Shown here: positions 39,080 through 50,770 of the stretch, piece after piece
Numbering within the stretch: position 1 is the stretch's first letter
How the letters are laid out: each line of letters begins with the position of its first letter
Origin: Klebsiella pneumoniae
Lineage (GTDB): Bacteria; Pseudomonadota; Gammaproteobacteria; Enterobacterales; Enterobacteriaceae
Reading direction: 5' to 3'
NCBI RefSeq assembly: GCF_000742135.1
Contig: NZ_KN046818.1
Location: 3,353,447 to 3,417,446 of the forward strand
Length of the DNA stretch: 64,000 nucleotides
Program-made: the position numbers and the translations under genes
The notes under the pieces: model-generated
The model's input: the letters and a program-made list of their open reading frames with translations, nothing else
Databases searched by the model: none
Told to the model about the DNA's origin: nothing

Positions 39080-40333
39080 TCACACGCTCTGCTGGGCGGC
39101 GGTCGGTTGTCTGACGTGTTTGTATTTGAACAGCGCCACGAAGGCAAAGGCCAGCACCAGCGAATAGCCGGCGAAAATCAGCCACACGCTCTGCCAGTCA
39201 GTGATCCCCTCGACGGTAAAGTGTTCGACGACTTTGCCGCTCACCATCCCGCCGAGAATACAGCCGAAGCCGTTGGTCATCATCAGGAACATCCCCTGAG
39301 CGCTGGCGCGGATTTCCGGGCGCACCTCTTTCTCAACGAACACCGAACCGGAGATGTTAAAGAAGTCGAAGGCGCAGCCGTAGACGATCATCGACAGCAC
39401 CAGCAGTACAGTGCCGAACGGCGTCGGGTCGCCAAAGGCGAACAGGCCGAAGCGCAGCATCCACGCCACAATACTGATAAGCATCACGTTCTTAATGCCG
39501 TAGCGGCTAAGGAAGAATGGGATGGTCAGGATAAACAGCGTTTCGGAAATCTGCGAAATCGACATCAGCACTGACGCGTGCTCGACGATAAAGCTGCCGG
39601 CAAACAGCGGATCTTTATCGAAGCTGTGCAGAAAGGTGTTACCGAACATGTTAGTGATTTGCAGCTCGGCGCCGAGCATCATCGAGAAGATAAAGAAGAT
39701 AGCCATACGCTTGTTTTTAAACAGCGCAAAAGCGTTCAGGCCGAGCATCTCCGTCCAGCTTTGATTGCGCTGGGCGTTGGCGACCGGAATATGCGGCAGC
39801 GTCAGGGTGAACAGAGTCAGCAGGACCGACAGCGTCGCGCCAATGTACAGCTGCATATGGCTCAGTTCAAAGCCGGAGAAGCTCACGCCCCACATGGCGA
39901 GGATAAAGCCGATGGTGCCCCAGATACGAATTGGCGGGAAATCGGTGACAATATCCAGCCCCGCCGACTGCAGGCGGTAGTAGGAGATGGTATTGATCAA
40001 GCCAAGCGTCGGCATATAGGCCAGCGAGTTAAGCAGGATCACGAGGAACATCTCGCCCGGCGTGGTGACCTGCGCCGCGAGGTACAGCGTTAACGCGCCG
40101 ACCAGGTGGCAGATGGCGTATACCCATTTGGCGCTGATCCACTTATCGGCGACGATGCCGAGCAGCGTCGGCATCAACACCGCGGCGATACCGAGCGAGC
40201 TATACACTGCTCCGATTGCCGCGCCGTCAAACTTCAGCGTGACAAACATGTACGAGCCAAGCGTGGTGAGCCAGCTCCCCCAAAGGCAGAACTGCAGGAA
40301 CGACAGTATTTTGAGCTGCAGCTTAAGATTCAT
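39080..40333 (-). CDS. nupG: Nucleoside/proton symporter NupG
   Basis: A 417-residue, twelve-helix major-facilitator transporter of the nucleoside:H+ symporter family that imports purine and pyrimidine nucleosides. The N-terminus MNLKLQLKILSFLQFCLWGSWLTTLGSYM is diagnostic. Conserved cytosolic loop 2-3 shows GIVADKWISAKWVYA. Length is that of the E. coli protein. It is convergent with speC. Confidence 0.96.
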   Translation of the reverse strand: MNLKLQLKILSFLQFCLWGSWLTTLGSYMFVTLKFDGAAIGAVYSSLGIAAVLMPTLLGIVADKWISAKWVYAICHLVGALTLYLAAQVTTPGEMFLVILLNSLAYMPTLGLINTISYYRLQSAGLDIVTDFPPIRIWGTIGFILAMWGVSFSGFELSHMQLYIGATLSVLLTLFTLTLPHIPVANAQRNQSWTEMLGLNAFALFKNKRMAIFFIFSMMLGAELQITNMFGNTFLHSFDKDPLFAGSFIVEHASVLMSISQISETLFILTIPFFLSRYGIKNVMLISIVAWMLRFGLFAFGDPTPFGTVLLVLSMIVYGCAFDFFNISGSVFVEKEVRPEIRASAQGMFLMMTNGFGCILGGMVSGKVVEHFTVEGITDWQSVWLIFAGYSLVLAFAFVALFKYKHVRQPTAAQQSV

Positions 40334-40524
40334 GTAGTTATCCTCACGAATGTGGGCTTGTTATGTTTTTAAAATAACATTAATCCCGTTATTTTGATGC
40401 GATTCTATCATTCACCAGCTTAATGCTTCTGTTAACTGCCGCAGAAAACCGAAAGATATTACAGAGTATGGCGGAGAATAAGCGCGGCCTCAGCGCGGGG
40501 CTGAGGCCGGAGTCGGGAGGAGGG

Positions 40525-41607
40525 CTATTTACGGCGGTAGCTTTTCTGCGCCGTATTAACTTTGTACAGATAGCGGCGCGATTCCGCCGACGGATGGCGG
40601 GTGGTCAGCGTCTGGTAGACGTCCCCTGGCGCCATGCTGTTGATAATATTGGCCGCCTGCACTTTATCGCTGGAGAAGACCCGCAGTACGCTGCCGGCGC
40701 CGCCGTTATAGGCAGTGATCACCGCGTAGCGACGCGAGGTGGGGTTATCGATGCCGGCGAGGTAAACATTGTTCAGCATCGCCAGGTAGGCGGTACCGGT
40801 GTCGATGTTATTCGCCGGGTCAAACAGATAACTGCGGCTTGGCAGGCCGGATTTACCCTGGGAGCGGAAGACGTCTCTGCCGGCGCTGTGCTGGACCACC
40901 TGCATCAGCCCCATGGCGTCGGCATGGCTGACCGCATAGGGGTTAAAGGAGGATTCGGTCTGCATAATCGCGAGGATCAGCGACTCATCAACCCCATACT
41001 TACGCGAGGCCTGACGCACCATGCCGAGGTATTTATGCGCACGTTTGTCGAGGTGGTTCGGCACCAGGTTAATGGTGATGCTGTAGACCACGCGCAGGCC
41101 GTTGTTGCGGCTCTTCAGACGGGTTTGCAGCAGATAGTCGGCAAAGCGCGCGGCGCGCCACTCCCAGCGAATCGACGCCCCGGTGTTATCCACCACCTGA
41201 CCATAGAGGAACGGCTCTTTGGAGATCTGGATGTCATCGACATCGGAATAGAGGTCAATGGAGTTGGGGTCATCGCCCATCAACAGGGTTTTGACGATCG
41301 CCTGGCGCAGACGTCCGCGAGGGTCGGTGCCGGCAATGGTCTCGACGGTGATCGTCCCTTCATCGAAGTTGATGTGGCTGCGGGTTTGATACTGGTCGGT
41401 GTACTTGACGTAGTCCTTTGGCCCGGCGAGCAGGACTTCGTTGTACCCCCAAATGTTCTCGATGTTGTGGGCGAACTGGCCCATCAAAATATCGAATCCG
41501 TTCGTGTCCTTGACCCAGGCCTCGTTGTATTCGGCGCCTTTTTTATTGGAGCTGGAACACGAAACGAGCAACGGCGCAATCAGCGCGAGCGCTAAGTATT
41601 TTTTCAT
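40525..41607 (-). CDS. mltC: Membrane-bound lytic murein transglycosylase C
   Basis: A 360-residue outer-membrane lipoprotein that cleaves peptidoglycan with formation of 1,6-anhydromuramyl ends. The lipoprotein signal is [20 protein letters not shown] (lipobox LVSC). The SLT catalytic domain has the glutamate in [16 protein letters not shown] and the motifs GLMQVV and [16 protein letters not shown] at 41607 chosen; another ATG is directly before it, and a longer frame would bury the signal. The order mltC-yggX-mutY matches E. coli. Confidence 0.95.
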   Translation of the reverse strand: MKKYLALALIAPLLVSCSSSNKKGAEYNEAWVKDTNGFDILMGQFAHNIENIWGYNEVLLAGPKDYVKYTDQYQTRSHINFDEGTITVETIAGTDPRGRLRQAIVKTLLMGDDPNSIDLYSDVDDIQISKEPFLYGQVVDNTGASIRWEWRAARFADYLLQTRLKSRNNGLRVVYSITINLVPNHLDKRAHKYLGMVRQASRKYGVDESLILAIMQTESSFNPYAVSHADAMGLMQVVQHSAGRDVFRSQGKSGLPSRSYLFDPANNIDTGTAYLAMLNNVYLAGIDNPTSRRYAVITAYNGGAGSVLRVFSSDKVQAANIINSMAPGDVYQTLTTRHPSAESRRYLYKVNTAQKSYRRK

Positions 41608-41656
41608 CATTCCGGGCGTGCGTGTTGTGTTTGTTTTTTTAAAGGCCGCAGGGCCC

Positions 41657-43019
<1,363 letters not shown>

Positions 43020-43154
43020 AGCTACGGCTCCGGGATCGCGATTACAGGGGGGAGATTGCAGCATAAGGGCGAGTGGCTGTAAACCCTTGCATCCGCCGGG
43101 TAACTTTGGATAATGCCCGTTTTCCGAACACATTCACAAGCAGACCAAACTTTT

Positions 43155-43874
43155 ATGAAAAACGACGTCATCTCTCCGGAATTCGATGAAAACGGTCGCC
43201 CGCTGCGCCGTATTCGTAGCTTCGTCCGTCGCCAGGGCCGCCTGACGAAAGGGCAGCAGCATGCGCTGGATAACATTTGGCCGGTGATGGGCGTTGAATT
43301 CAACGATGCGCCGCTCGATTTCGCCGCCCTGTTTGGCCGTGACGCGCCGGTCACCTTAGAAATTGGCTTCGGGATGGGCGCCTCGCTGGTGGCGATGGCG
43401 AAAGCCAAACCGGAACAGAATTTCCTCGGCATTGAAGTACACTCCCCGGGCGTTGGCGCTTGTCTGGCTTCTGCGGAAGAAGAAGGCGTACAAAACCTGC
43501 GCGTAATGTGTCACGATGCAGTGGAAGTGCTACATACCATGATCCCGGATAACTCGCTGAATATGGTGCAACTGTTTTTCCCTGATCCGTGGCATAAAGC
43601 GCGTCATAATAAACGTCGTATCGTGCAGCCGCCTTTCGCTGAGCTGGTGAAAAGCAAGCTGAAGCTCGGCGGCGTCTTCCATATGGCGACCGACTGGGAA
43701 GCTTATGCCGTGCATATGCTGGAAGTCATGTCCTCGCTGGAAGGCTATCGTAACCAGTCGGCAAGCAACGATTACGTACCGCGTCCGGAATCGCGCCCGG
43801 TAACCAAATTTGAACAGCGTGGCCATCGTCTCGGCCACGGCGTATGGGACTTAATGTTCGAGAGGGTGAAATAA
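43155..43874 (+). CDS. trmB: tRNA (guanine-N7-)-methyltransferase
   Basis: A 239-residue SAM-dependent enzyme that makes m7G46 in tRNA. The SAM motif is [15 protein letters not shown], and the catalytic region is [19 protein letters not shown]. The ATG at 43155 gives the E. coli start [17 protein letters not shown] and length. Divergent from mutY. Its stop shares a base with the ATG of yggL (TAATG). Confidence 0.96.
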   Translation: MKNDVISPEFDENGRPLRRIRSFVRRQGRLTKGQQHALDNIWPVMGVEFNDAPLDFAALFGRDAPVTLEIGFGMGASLVAMAKAKPEQNFLGIEVHSPGVGACLASAEEEGVQNLRVMCHDAVEVLHTMIPDNSLNMVQLFFPDPWHKARHNKRRIVQPPFAELVKSKLKLGGVFHMATDWEAYAVHMLEVMSSLEGYRNQSASNDYVPRPESRPVTKFEQRGHRLGHGVWDLMFERVK

Positions 43875-44200
43875 TGGCCAAGAATCGTAGCCGTCGTCTG
43901 CGTAAAAAAATGCATATCGATGAGTTTCAGGAGTTAGGCTTCTCCGTCGCCTGGCGTTTCCCGGAAGGGACCAGCGAAGAGCAGATCGACCAGACGGTCA
44001 ACGATCTGATCGAAGAGGTGATAGAGCCGAACAAGCTGGCCTTCGACGGCAGCGGTTATCTCTCCTGGGAAGGGCTCATCTGCATGCAGGAGATTGGTAA
44101 GTGCACTGAAGAGCATCAGGCTATCGTACGCAAATGGCTGGAAGCGCGTAAGTTAGAGGATGTGCGCACCAGCGAACTTTTTGACGTCTGGTGGGACTAA
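43874..44200 (+). CDS. yggL: YggL family 50S ribosome-binding protein
   Basis: A 108-residue basic/acidic protein ([25 protein letters not shown] at the start). The DUF469 family binds the 50S subunit in E. coli. The ATG overlaps the trmB stop by one base, so the two are coupled. A terminator follows. Confidence 0.94.
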   Translation: MAKNRSRRLRKKMHIDEFQELGFSVAWRFPEGTSEEQIDQTVNDLIEEVIEPNKLAFDGSGYLSWEGLICMQEIGKCTEEHQAIVRKWLEARKLEDVRTSELFDVWWD

Positions 44201-44209
44201 GTTTGACAA

Positions 44210-44235
44210 GGGTCGGCAATTGCCGGCCCGTTTTG
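44210..44235 (+). terminator. Intrinsic terminator of trmB-yggL
   Basis: GGGTCGGCAA pairs with TTGCCGGCCC, followed by GTTTTG, ten bases after the yggL stop. Confidence 0.75.
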
Positions 44236-44250
44236 TCTTAAGGGAGTTTT

Positions 44251-44970
44251 ATGATGCGTAAAACGCTGCTGGCGGTGGCGCTCTCCATCACCGCTTTGTC
44301 TGCCCATGCGGACTACCAGTGTAGCGTCACGCCGCGTGACGATGTGATCCTCAGCCCGCAGCAGGTGCAGGTGAAAGGGGAAAACGGCGATCTGGTGATA
44401 AAGCCGGACGGCAATCTGACCTTTAACGGCAAGGCCTATGCGCTCAGCGCCGCCCAGCGCGAACAGGCGCAGGATTATCAGGCCAGCCTGCGCAGCAGCC
44501 TGCCGTGGATTGACGAAGGCGCGCGTTCGCGAGTCGAAAAAAGCCGCAAGGCGCTGGATAAAATCATTACCGAACAGGTTGGCGCCAACAGCAGCATGCA
44601 CGGTCGCCTGACCAAACTGGACGCGCAGCTGAAAGAACAGATGAACCGCATTATCGAACGTCGCAGCGATGGCCTGACTTTCCACTATAAAGCTATCGAC
44701 CAGGTACGCGCCGATGGCCAGCAGCTGGTGAATCAGGCGATGGGCGGCATTCTGCAGGACAGCATTAACGAGATGGGGGCGAAAGCGGTGCTCAAAGGCG
44801 GCGGTAATCCGCTACAGGGCATTCTCGGCAGCCTCGGCGGCCTGCAAACGGCGATTCAGGAGGAATGGAAAAACCAGGAGGCCGATTTCCAGCAGTTCGG
44901 CAAAGATGTTTGCAGCCGGGTGGTATCGCTGGAGGACAGCCGCAAAGCGCTGGTTGGCTCGTTAAAGTAA
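44251..44970 (+). CDS. yggN: DUF2884 family periplasmic protein YggN
   Basis: A 239-residue protein with a signal peptide (MMRKTLLAVALSITALSAHA, cleavage before DYQCSV). The mature part is helical with charged heptad-like stretches at about 75-150. Function unknown. Same position after yggL as in E. coli, where ansB and yggM would follow; here the TRAP operon follows in the opposite direction. Confidence 0.9.
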   Translation: MMRKTLLAVALSITALSAHADYQCSVTPRDDVILSPQQVQVKGENGDLVIKPDGNLTFNGKAYALSAAQREQAQDYQASLRSSLPWIDEGARSRVEKSRKALDKIITEQVGANSSMHGRLTKLDAQLKEQMNRIIERRSDGLTFHYKAIDQVRADGQQLVNQAMGGILQDSINEMGAKAVLKGGGNPLQGILGSLGGLQTAIQEEWKNQEADFQQFGKDVCSRVVSLEDSRKALVGSLK

Positions 44971-44978
44971 GTTGATTT

Positions 44979-45002
44979 CGCTACCTGCGCCTGCAGGTAG
45001 CG
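44979..45002. terminator. Hairpin between convergent yggN and the TRAP operon
   Basis: A ten-base perfect stem (CGCTACCTGC and GCAGGTAGCG) with a four-base loop sits midway in the 47-base gap. There is no T tract, but its place suggests a two-way terminator. Confidence 0.5.
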
Positions 45003-45017
45003 GTTAGGCTCAGTCGA

Positions 45018-46319
45018 TCACATCAGCCCCAGCAGCTGTGGAATAAACAGTGAGATCTGCGGGATATAAACAATCATCATCAGCGCGATCAGCAGGGCGG
45101 CGTAGAACGGCAGCAGCGGTTTGATGAGCTGCTGAATTTTAACCCCTGAAATGGAGCAGCCGACAAACAGCGCGCTGCCTACCGGCGGGGTCAGCAGGCC
45201 GATGCACAGATTGGCGACCATCATGATGCCAAAATGGACCGGGTTCATGCCTAAATCCTCAGCGATGGGGAGAAATATTGGCGTAAAAATCAGTACTGCT
45301 GGGGTCATATCCATAAAGATACCGACGATTAACAGCACGATGTTAATCAGCAGCAGGATCACCAGCGGATTTTCAGAAAACCCCATGAGCGCATCGCTTA
45401 TCATGTAGGGAATATCGGCATTGGTCATTGCCCACGACATGCCGACGGAAAAACCGATCAGCAGAAGGACGATAGACGTCATCACCACCGATTCAAGGAT
45501 CAGCTTTGGCAGGTCGCGCCATTTGACTTCCCGATAAATCAGCACTGAGAGGATAAAGGTGTAGACCACGGCGATGGCGGAAGCTTCAGTGGCGGTGAAA
45601 ATACCGCCGAGGATCCCGCCCATGACAATAATGACCAGCAGCAGGCTGGGCAGGGCGTCGAAAAAAGCCTTTGCCGCCTGGGCGCAGGTCGGGCGGTCGG
45701 AAACCGGATATCCGCGGTGTTTAGCGATACCAGCGCAGACCAGCATGATGGACAGACCCATCAGAATGCCCGGCAAATAACCGGCCATAAACAGCGAGGC
45801 GACCGAGACGCCGCCGGCCGTCAGAGAAAAGACGATCAGCACGTTTGATGGCGGAATGAGCAGGCCCGTGATGCAGGATGAAACGTTTACCGCCGTGGAG
45901 AATGCCGGATCGTAGCCTTTCTGCGTCTGAATGGGATTGAGCGTCCCCCCTACCGCAGCGGCGGCAGCGACTGCCGAACCGGAGATCGAGCCGAACATCA
46001 TATTGGCCAGCACGTTGACGTGTCCCAACGATCCGGGTACCCGCCCAACCATCACCTGCGCCAGATTGATGAGGCGTATAGCAATTCCCCCGCTGTTCAT
46101 CAGGGTACCGGCAAAGATAAAGAAGGGGATAGCCAGCAGCGCGAAGTTATCGAGTCCGTTCGCCAGGCGCTGAGCAACGGTAATCACCGCGATATCCCAG
46201 GGAAACATCAGCAGCATTGAGCCGACGGTAGCAAGACCGATGGAAAAAGAGATAGGTACGCCAATAAAGACCAGAATAAAGAACGAGCCAAACAGCGTCA
46301 GTGCAATATAGCTATCCAT
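45018..46319 (-). CDS. TRAP transporter large permease (DctM family)
   Basis: A 433-residue inner-membrane permease with about twelve helices. The family signature AGTLMNSGGIAIRLINLAQVMVGRVPGSLGHVNVLANMMFGSISGSAVAAAAAVG is complete (about 70-125). The start at 46319 (MDSYIALTLFGSFF) follows the small-subunit stop by a one-base overlap; an upstream start would overlap that gene by 58 bases. It forms the transport channel of a sodium-dependent TRAP system with the two genes upstream. Confidence 0.93.
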   Translation of the reverse strand: MDSYIALTLFGSFFILVFIGVPISFSIGLATVGSMLLMFPWDIAVITVAQRLANGLDNFALLAIPFFIFAGTLMNSGGIAIRLINLAQVMVGRVPGSLGHVNVLANMMFGSISGSAVAAAAAVGGTLNPIQTQKGYDPAFSTAVNVSSCITGLLIPPSNVLIVFSLTAGGVSVASLFMAGYLPGILMGLSIMLVCAGIAKHRGYPVSDRPTCAQAAKAFFDALPSLLLVIIVMGGILGGIFTATEASAIAVVYTFILSVLIYREVKWRDLPKLILESVVMTSIVLLLIGFSVGMSWAMTNADIPYMISDALMGFSENPLVILLLINIVLLIVGIFMDMTPAVLIFTPIFLPIAEDLGMNPVHFGIMMVANLCIGLLTPPVGSALFVGCSISGVKIQQLIKPLLPFYAALLIALMMIVYIPQISLFIPQLLGLM

Positions 46320-46825
46320 TAATTTGCTCCTGCTTCTGAATGTTTCATGTTTTTTAGTCCGTTGCTGATAAAACACAACGCGTAAAACATCATCATGATG
46401 CCGGTGAGCGGCAGGATCAGATACACATAGCCCATCGGGATCTGCATTGCGGCTGAGACCTGGGCGGTCGACAGCGTTTTTTCAATCAGTTTTACGCCGC
46501 CGGTAACAATCACTGAGCCAGCAAACAGAAAGATAAGCAGATTGATAATGACGCTGAGCAGTGCCTGCTTGCGGGAAGAGAGCATCAGCGTAAGTAAATC
46601 GATCGCCAGATGACGCTGGGCGCCGACGGTATAGGCCGCACCCAGTAGCCCGACCCAGATCATTAAGAAACGCGCCAGTTCATCGGTCAGGGTGCTAGGC
46701 TGGTTGAGCACGTAGCGGCTGAACACCTGCCAGACGACGCAGACAACCAGCGCAATCATTACGACGACAGAGAATGCGGCGATGGTGCGGTCCACCGCCA
46801 GCTTTATGCGGTTAAGTATCATCAT
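46319..46825 (-). CDS. TRAP transporter small permease (DctQ family)
   Basis: A 168-residue protein with four membrane segments (about 14-36, 51-70, 88-110, 130-153) and the family motif RYVLNQPSTLTDELARFLMIWVGLLGAAY. It is the second gene of the TRAP operon, 43 bases after the binding-protein gene. Confidence 0.92.
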   Translation of the reverse strand: MMILNRIKLAVDRTIAAFSVVVMIALVVCVVWQVFSRYVLNQPSTLTDELARFLMIWVGLLGAAYTVGAQRHLAIDLLTLMLSSRKQALLSVIINLLIFLFAGSVIVTGGVKLIEKTLSTAQVSAAMQIPMGYVYLILPLTGIMMMFYALCFISNGLKNMKHSEAGAN

Positions 46826-46868
46826 TGATTTCCTGGTGAAAGCGGGCCAGCGGCTGGCCCGTTAAAGG

Positions 46869-47855
46869 TTATTCAGCGGCAGCGTCAAATTTGGCCAGCA
46901 GGGCGGCCTGTTTTGGATCTTTCTTAAAGTCATCAAATAGCGGCTGCACGGCGGCACGGAACGGTGCTTTATCCACTTTGATAATTTCGCCCCCCAGGAC
47001 TTTGGCCTGCGCGCGGGTATCGGCGTCGATCTTCTGCCACAGCTGTTGCTGATATACCTCTGAGGCTTTGGCCGCTTTGACCAGAATTTGCTGCTGCCCC
47101 GGCGTCAGTTTGTCCCAGGTTTTGCTGGAGATCACGAGGAAGTCAGGAATGGAGGCATGCTCATCTTCAGAGAACACTTTCGCGATTTCGATATGGCGAG
47201 TCTGCACCCAGGAGGGAACGTTATTTTCCGCACCGTCCACCACCCCTTGCTGCATGGCGGTGTAAACTTCACCAAAGGAGATTGGCGTCGGGGAGCCCCC
47301 CATTAATTCAATCATTTTTAAGGTTGTCGGGCTGGCCTGCACGCGGATCTTCAGTCCTTTTAAATCCTCCGGTTTGGTGATGGGCTTTTTGGCATAAAAA
47401 CTTCGGGTTCCGGCGACATAAGCGGAAAGGGCAAAGAATCCTTTCTCTTTCGTCGAATCCATTATTTCCTTGCCCACTTTCCCGAATACCACCTTATTGA
47501 AATGATTTTGATCGTTAAACAGGAACGGTAAATTATATATCGCGTAGATATTATCAAATGACTCCAGATCGCTGGCGGAACCTTTGGTCAAATCCAGCGC
47601 GCCATTTTGTAATAACTCCATCGTTTCGCGTGCGCTGCCCATCTGGCTACTGGGGTAAATACGAATCTTCATATTACCGTCAGAAAGTTGGTTTACCTCT
47701 TTGGCCATCTCTTCAAACGCCTGATGCACCACGTGACTGCGTTCAAGGTTATGTGCCAGTTTTAACGTGATTTTTTCAGCTGCGCTGGCTCCTGAAGAGA
47801 ATAGAGCAAGCAAAGATATTGCTATTAGAGAACGAGAAAAAGCGTATTTTTTCAT
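46869..47855 (-). CDS. TRAP transporter substrate-binding protein (DctP family)
   Basis: A 328-residue periplasmic protein with signal peptide MKKYAFSRSLIAISLLALFSSGASA. The ligand-carboxylate arginine is expected in KGLKIRVQASPTTLKMIELMGGSPTPISFGEVYTAMQ (Arg about 172), and PISFGEVYTAMQQGVVDGAENN is a family hallmark. The ligand is an organic acid by family rule, but which one (C4-dicarboxylate, sugar acid or keto acid) is not readable. It leads the operon. E. coli has ansB-yggM at this junction. Confidence 0.93.
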   Translation of the reverse strand: MKKYAFSRSLIAISLLALFSSGASAAEKITLKLAHNLERSHVVHQAFEEMAKEVNQLSDGNMKIRIYPSSQMGSARETMELLQNGALDLTKGSASDLESFDNIYAIYNLPFLFNDQNHFNKVVFGKVGKEIMDSTKEKGFFALSAYVAGTRSFYAKKPITKPEDLKGLKIRVQASPTTLKMIELMGGSPTPISFGEVYTAMQQGVVDGAENNVPSWVQTRHIEIAKVFSEDEHASIPDFLVISSKTWDKLTPGQQQILVKAAKASEVYQQQLWQKIDADTRAQAKVLGGEIIKVDKAPFRAAVQPLFDDFKKDPKQAALLAKFDAAAE

Positions 47856-48160
47856 GAGTTGGCTCCATGCACTTGTGGTAATTGGTCAATATCTTAAGCG
47901 TCATGTTTTGTTTCTGTATGACATATTATCCTTGTTGTCGTACATCTTTAAGCTGCCTGACTCACACTTTTTCTCAATGAGGTACTGAAATAATGGATTT
48001 TATGGGTTTAATTATATTTTGTTTCTATAAATAAAAGAGAATTAATTAGAGGATGGAATATTTTAAAAGAATGAATCGGGAATGGTGAGGTTGATATGTC
48101 GATAAATTCGAACTATTGTCCTTCCCGTTAAAACGATAAAGGGAAGGACAAGGGTGATAT
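47856..48160. promoter_or_regulatory. Upstream region of the TRAP operon with an inverted repeat
   Basis: This 305-base AT-rich gap has no gene. TGTATGACA (47915-47923) and TGTCGTACA (47936-47944) form an inverted repeat with one mismatch and a 12-base spacer, 60-90 bases before the dctP start. This is the layout of a dimeric-repressor operator. No regulator gene lies beside the operon, so the factor is encoded elsewhere. The part near hemW (48000-48160) shows nothing further. Confidence 0.45.
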
Positions 48161-49297
48161 TTATTCGTTAAGGAAGAGTTCGAGCAGGGAATTCAGGAAC
48201 AGCTTACCGTGCTCGGTAATCTGCCAGTTCTGCTCGTCTTCCTGCAGGTAGCCCTGGGCTATCGCCGCGTCCAGCTGCGGGCGGATCGCCGCTTCCTCAA
48301 GTCCGGTATAGCGGCTAAATTCAGCGCGCGGCGCGGCCTCCAGCAGGCGAAAACGGTTCATAAAGAACTCAAACGGTTTATCCGCTTCTTCCACATCATG
48401 CTGACGCTCAAGGTAACGGCCTTCCATATACCCGCGCGGGTGGCGTGTTTTGGCGGTCCGCAGAATGCGTCCGTCAGGGAAGGTGATCTTGCCGTGCGCG
48501 CCGCAGCCGATGCCGAGGTAGTCGCCAAAGCGCCAGTAGTTGAGATTATGCTGACACTGGAAGCCTGGCTTAGCATAGGCGGACGTCTCGTACTGCTGAT
48601 AGCCGGCGGCGCTCAGCAGCTGATGCCCCTGCTCGAAAATATCCCATAGCGCGTCGTCATCCGGCAGCACCGGCGGCCGGGAGCCGAACAAAGTGTTCGG
48701 CTCAATGGTCAGCTGGTACCACGACAGGTGCGGCGGGTTGAGGGCAATCGCCTGACGCAGATCGTCCAGCGCCTCCTCCAGCGACTGGTCCGGCAGACCG
48801 TGCATCAGGTCGAGGTTGAAGCTGCGCAAGCCGAGGCCGCTGGCGAGACGTGCTGCGCGCTTGGCCTCCTCCGGGCCGTGGATCCGCCCCAGGCGCTGCA
48901 GCTTCGGTTCGCTAAAGCTTTGTACGCCGATGGAGATGCGGTTCACCCCGGCGCGCTGATAATCAACGAAGCGATCGGCCTCCACGGTACCCGGGTTGGC
49001 TTCCATGGTGATTTCCGCCCCGGCGGCCAGCGGCAGGCAGGCGCGGACGCCATCGAGCAGGGTTTGCATGGCCGGGCCGGACAGCAGGCTCGGCGTACCG
49101 CCGCCGATAAAAATAGTGCCTATTTCCCGTCCCTGGGCATAGTGCGCATCAGCCTGCAGATCGTTCAGCAGATGCTGGACGTAGTCATCATGCGGCACCT
49201 CGCCTTTCAGCGCATGCGAATTAAAATCGCAGTACGGGCATTTCTGCACGCACCAGGGAATATGGATATAGAGACTCAGCGGCGGCAAATTAGCCAT
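48161..49297 (-). CDS. hemW: Heme chaperone HemW (radical SAM)
   Basis: A 378-residue protein of the HemN-like radical-SAM family that carries heme, rather than oxidising coproporphyrinogen. The cluster motif is [18 protein letters not shown] (CX3CX2C, about 10-27); [10 protein letters not shown] and the C-terminal wing domain follow. Its ATG overlaps the rdgB 3' end by eight bases. Length as in E. coli. Confidence 0.95.
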   Translation of the reverse strand: MANLPPLSLYIHIPWCVQKCPYCDFNSHALKGEVPHDDYVQHLLNDLQADAHYAQGREIGTIFIGGGTPSLLSGPAMQTLLDGVRACLPLAAGAEITMEANPGTVEADRFVDYQRAGVNRISIGVQSFSEPKLQRLGRIHGPEEAKRAARLASGLGLRSFNLDLMHGLPDQSLEEALDDLRQAIALNPPHLSWYQLTIEPNTLFGSRPPVLPDDDALWDIFEQGHQLLSAAGYQQYETSAYAKPGFQCQHNLNYWRFGDYLGIGCGAHGKITFPDGRILRTAKTRHPRGYMEGRYLERQHDVEEADKPFEFFMNRFRLLEAAPRAEFSRYTGLEEAAIRPQLDAAIAQGYLQEDEQNWQITEHGKLFLNSLLELFLNE

Positions 49298-49883
49298 TAC
49301 GTAATGCTTCCAGTAACAGTTTCAGCGCCTGCCCGCGATGGGAAATGGCGCTCTTTTCTTCACGGCTCAGTTCGGCCGCGGTTTTCCCTTCTGACGGGAC
49401 GAAGAAGATCGGGTCGTAACCGAAGCCGCCATGACCGGCGGCTTGTCGGGTGATTACCCCAGGCCAGCTGCCGTGGCACACCAGCGGCGTGGGATCCTCG
49501 GCATGGCGCAGATAGACCAGCACGCAGTGGAACTGGGCCTGACGCTGGTCGTCCGGCACGTCTTTTAACGCGTCGAGCAGCTTCTCAAGATTCTGCTGGT
49601 CGCTGGCATCGACGCCGGAATAGCGTGCGGAGTAAATACCCGGCGCGCCGCCAAGAGCATCGACGGCCAGACCGGAATCGTCGGCGATGGCCGGCAGGCC
49701 GGTGATCTGCGCCGCGTGGCGCGCTTTCAGAATCGCGTTTTCAATGAAGGTCAGGCCGGTCTCTTCCGCAGAGTCCACGCCCAGCTCGGTCTGAGCGACG
49801 ATATCGAGACCAAAATCTTCCAGCAGCGAGGCCAGTTCGCGCACTTTGCCGGCGTTGCCGGTAGCGAGGACGACTTTTTGCAT
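49290..49883 (-). CDS. rdgB: dITP/XTP pyrophosphatase RdgB
   Basis: A 197-residue nucleotide-pool cleaner that hydrolyses dITP, ITP and XTP to monophosphates. Family motifs: [17 protein letters not shown] (N-terminus), [28 protein letters not shown] and [18 protein letters not shown], then SHRGQAL near the end. It sits between yggU and hemW in the conserved operon order. Confidence 0.96.
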   Translation of the reverse strand: MQKVVLATGNAGKVRELASLLEDFGLDIVAQTELGVDSAEETGLTFIENAILKARHAAQITGLPAIADDSGLAVDALGGAPGIYSARYSGVDASDQQNLEKLLDALKDVPDDQRQAQFHCVLVYLRHAEDPTPLVCHGSWPGVITRQAAGHGGFGYDPIFFVPSEGKTAAELSREEKSAISHRGQALKLLLEALRNG

Positions 49884-49895
49884 GATGAATCCTGT

Positions 49896-50187
49896 TTATT
49901 CAGTTAGCGCCGCGACCGCAGTCGGGATCTGTTGTGGGGCGATGATTTTAACTTGCTTATGGCGGCCCAGCTCGCCTTTTTCAATCAGTACCTGGCTTTT
50001 GGCGACGCGGAACTGTTTTGGCGAGAAATTTCACCAGGTGAGCATTGGCCTGGCCATCAACGGGCGGGGCGGTAATGGCGACTTTAAGCTCGTCGCCATG
50101 TACGCCCACGATGCTATCGCGGCTGGCCTTAGGCTGAATGTACAGCCTCAGCACCAGCCCGTCAGCGCAGGTTTCAACGGCACTCAT
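49896..50187 (-). pseudogene. yggU: YggU (UPF0235) with a +1 frameshift
   Basis: The frame starts at 50187 ([22 protein letters not shown]) and follows the 96-residue YggU family to LVKFLAK, about 57 codons. There a run of four A (minus strand, plus bases 50016-50019) where three are expected shifts the frame and gives a stop after [11 protein letters not shown]. In the shifted frame the rest continues as [20 protein letters not shown] to a stop at 49896. So the gene is one inserted base away from intact. The ATG overlaps the yggT stop. This may be a real mutation or a sequencing error. Confidence 0.85.
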
Positions 50188-50750
50188 AGCGCCATCCACA
50201 GCCCCGGCAGCAGTACATTACCGGTGGCCTGCAGCACTTCGGCGATGCCCATATTGATTACGTACAACAGCAATACCAGCACCATCGGCGAGAAATCGAT
50301 ACCGCCCATCGACGGCAGCAGGTTGCGGATAGGGCGCAGCAGCGGGTCCGCCAGCTGCATCAGCACATACTCCACCGGGCTACGGCCCTGGCTGACCCAG
50401 CTCATGATCGCCATCAACAGCAGTACCCAGAAGATCAACGAGCCGATGGTTTTCAGCAGAATAAGCAGAGCGGAGATCCAGATGATCGGCTGGAAGGTGA
50501 TCACCATAAACAGCACGATCGCTTTGATGACGCAGAGAATAAATGCCACCAGCAGCGAGGCGCTGTCAATCGGCCCCATTGCCGGGATAATCCGGCGCAG
50601 CGGTCCGACAATCGGCTGCGTGGCTTTCACCACAAACTGCGAAAACGGGTTGTAAAAGTCGCAGCGCGCCCACTGCATCCAGACGCGTAACAACACGACC
50701 ATCGTGTAAAGCTCAATGACCGTTGAAAGCAGGAAAGTCAACGTCTTCAT
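50184..50750 (-). CDS. yggT: YggT family inner-membrane protein
   Basis: A 188-residue membrane protein made of two similar YggT repeats, each with two helices and the motif [28 protein letters not shown] or [23 protein letters not shown]. It is tied to osmotic and potassium tolerance in some bacteria. Length equals E. coli. Twenty bases separate it from yggS, and its stop overlaps yggU. Confidence 0.93.
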   Translation of the reverse strand: MKTLTFLLSTVIELYTMVVLLRVWMQWARCDFYNPFSQFVVKATQPIVGPLRRIIPAMGPIDSASLLVAFILCVIKAIVLFMVITFQPIIWISALLILLKTIGSLIFWVLLLMAIMSWVSQGRSPVEYVLMQLADPLLRPIRNLLPSMGGIDFSPMVLVLLLYVINMGIAEVLQATGNVLLPGLWMAL

Positions 50751-50770
50751 GGCGTTCCTCAGATTCCTTA

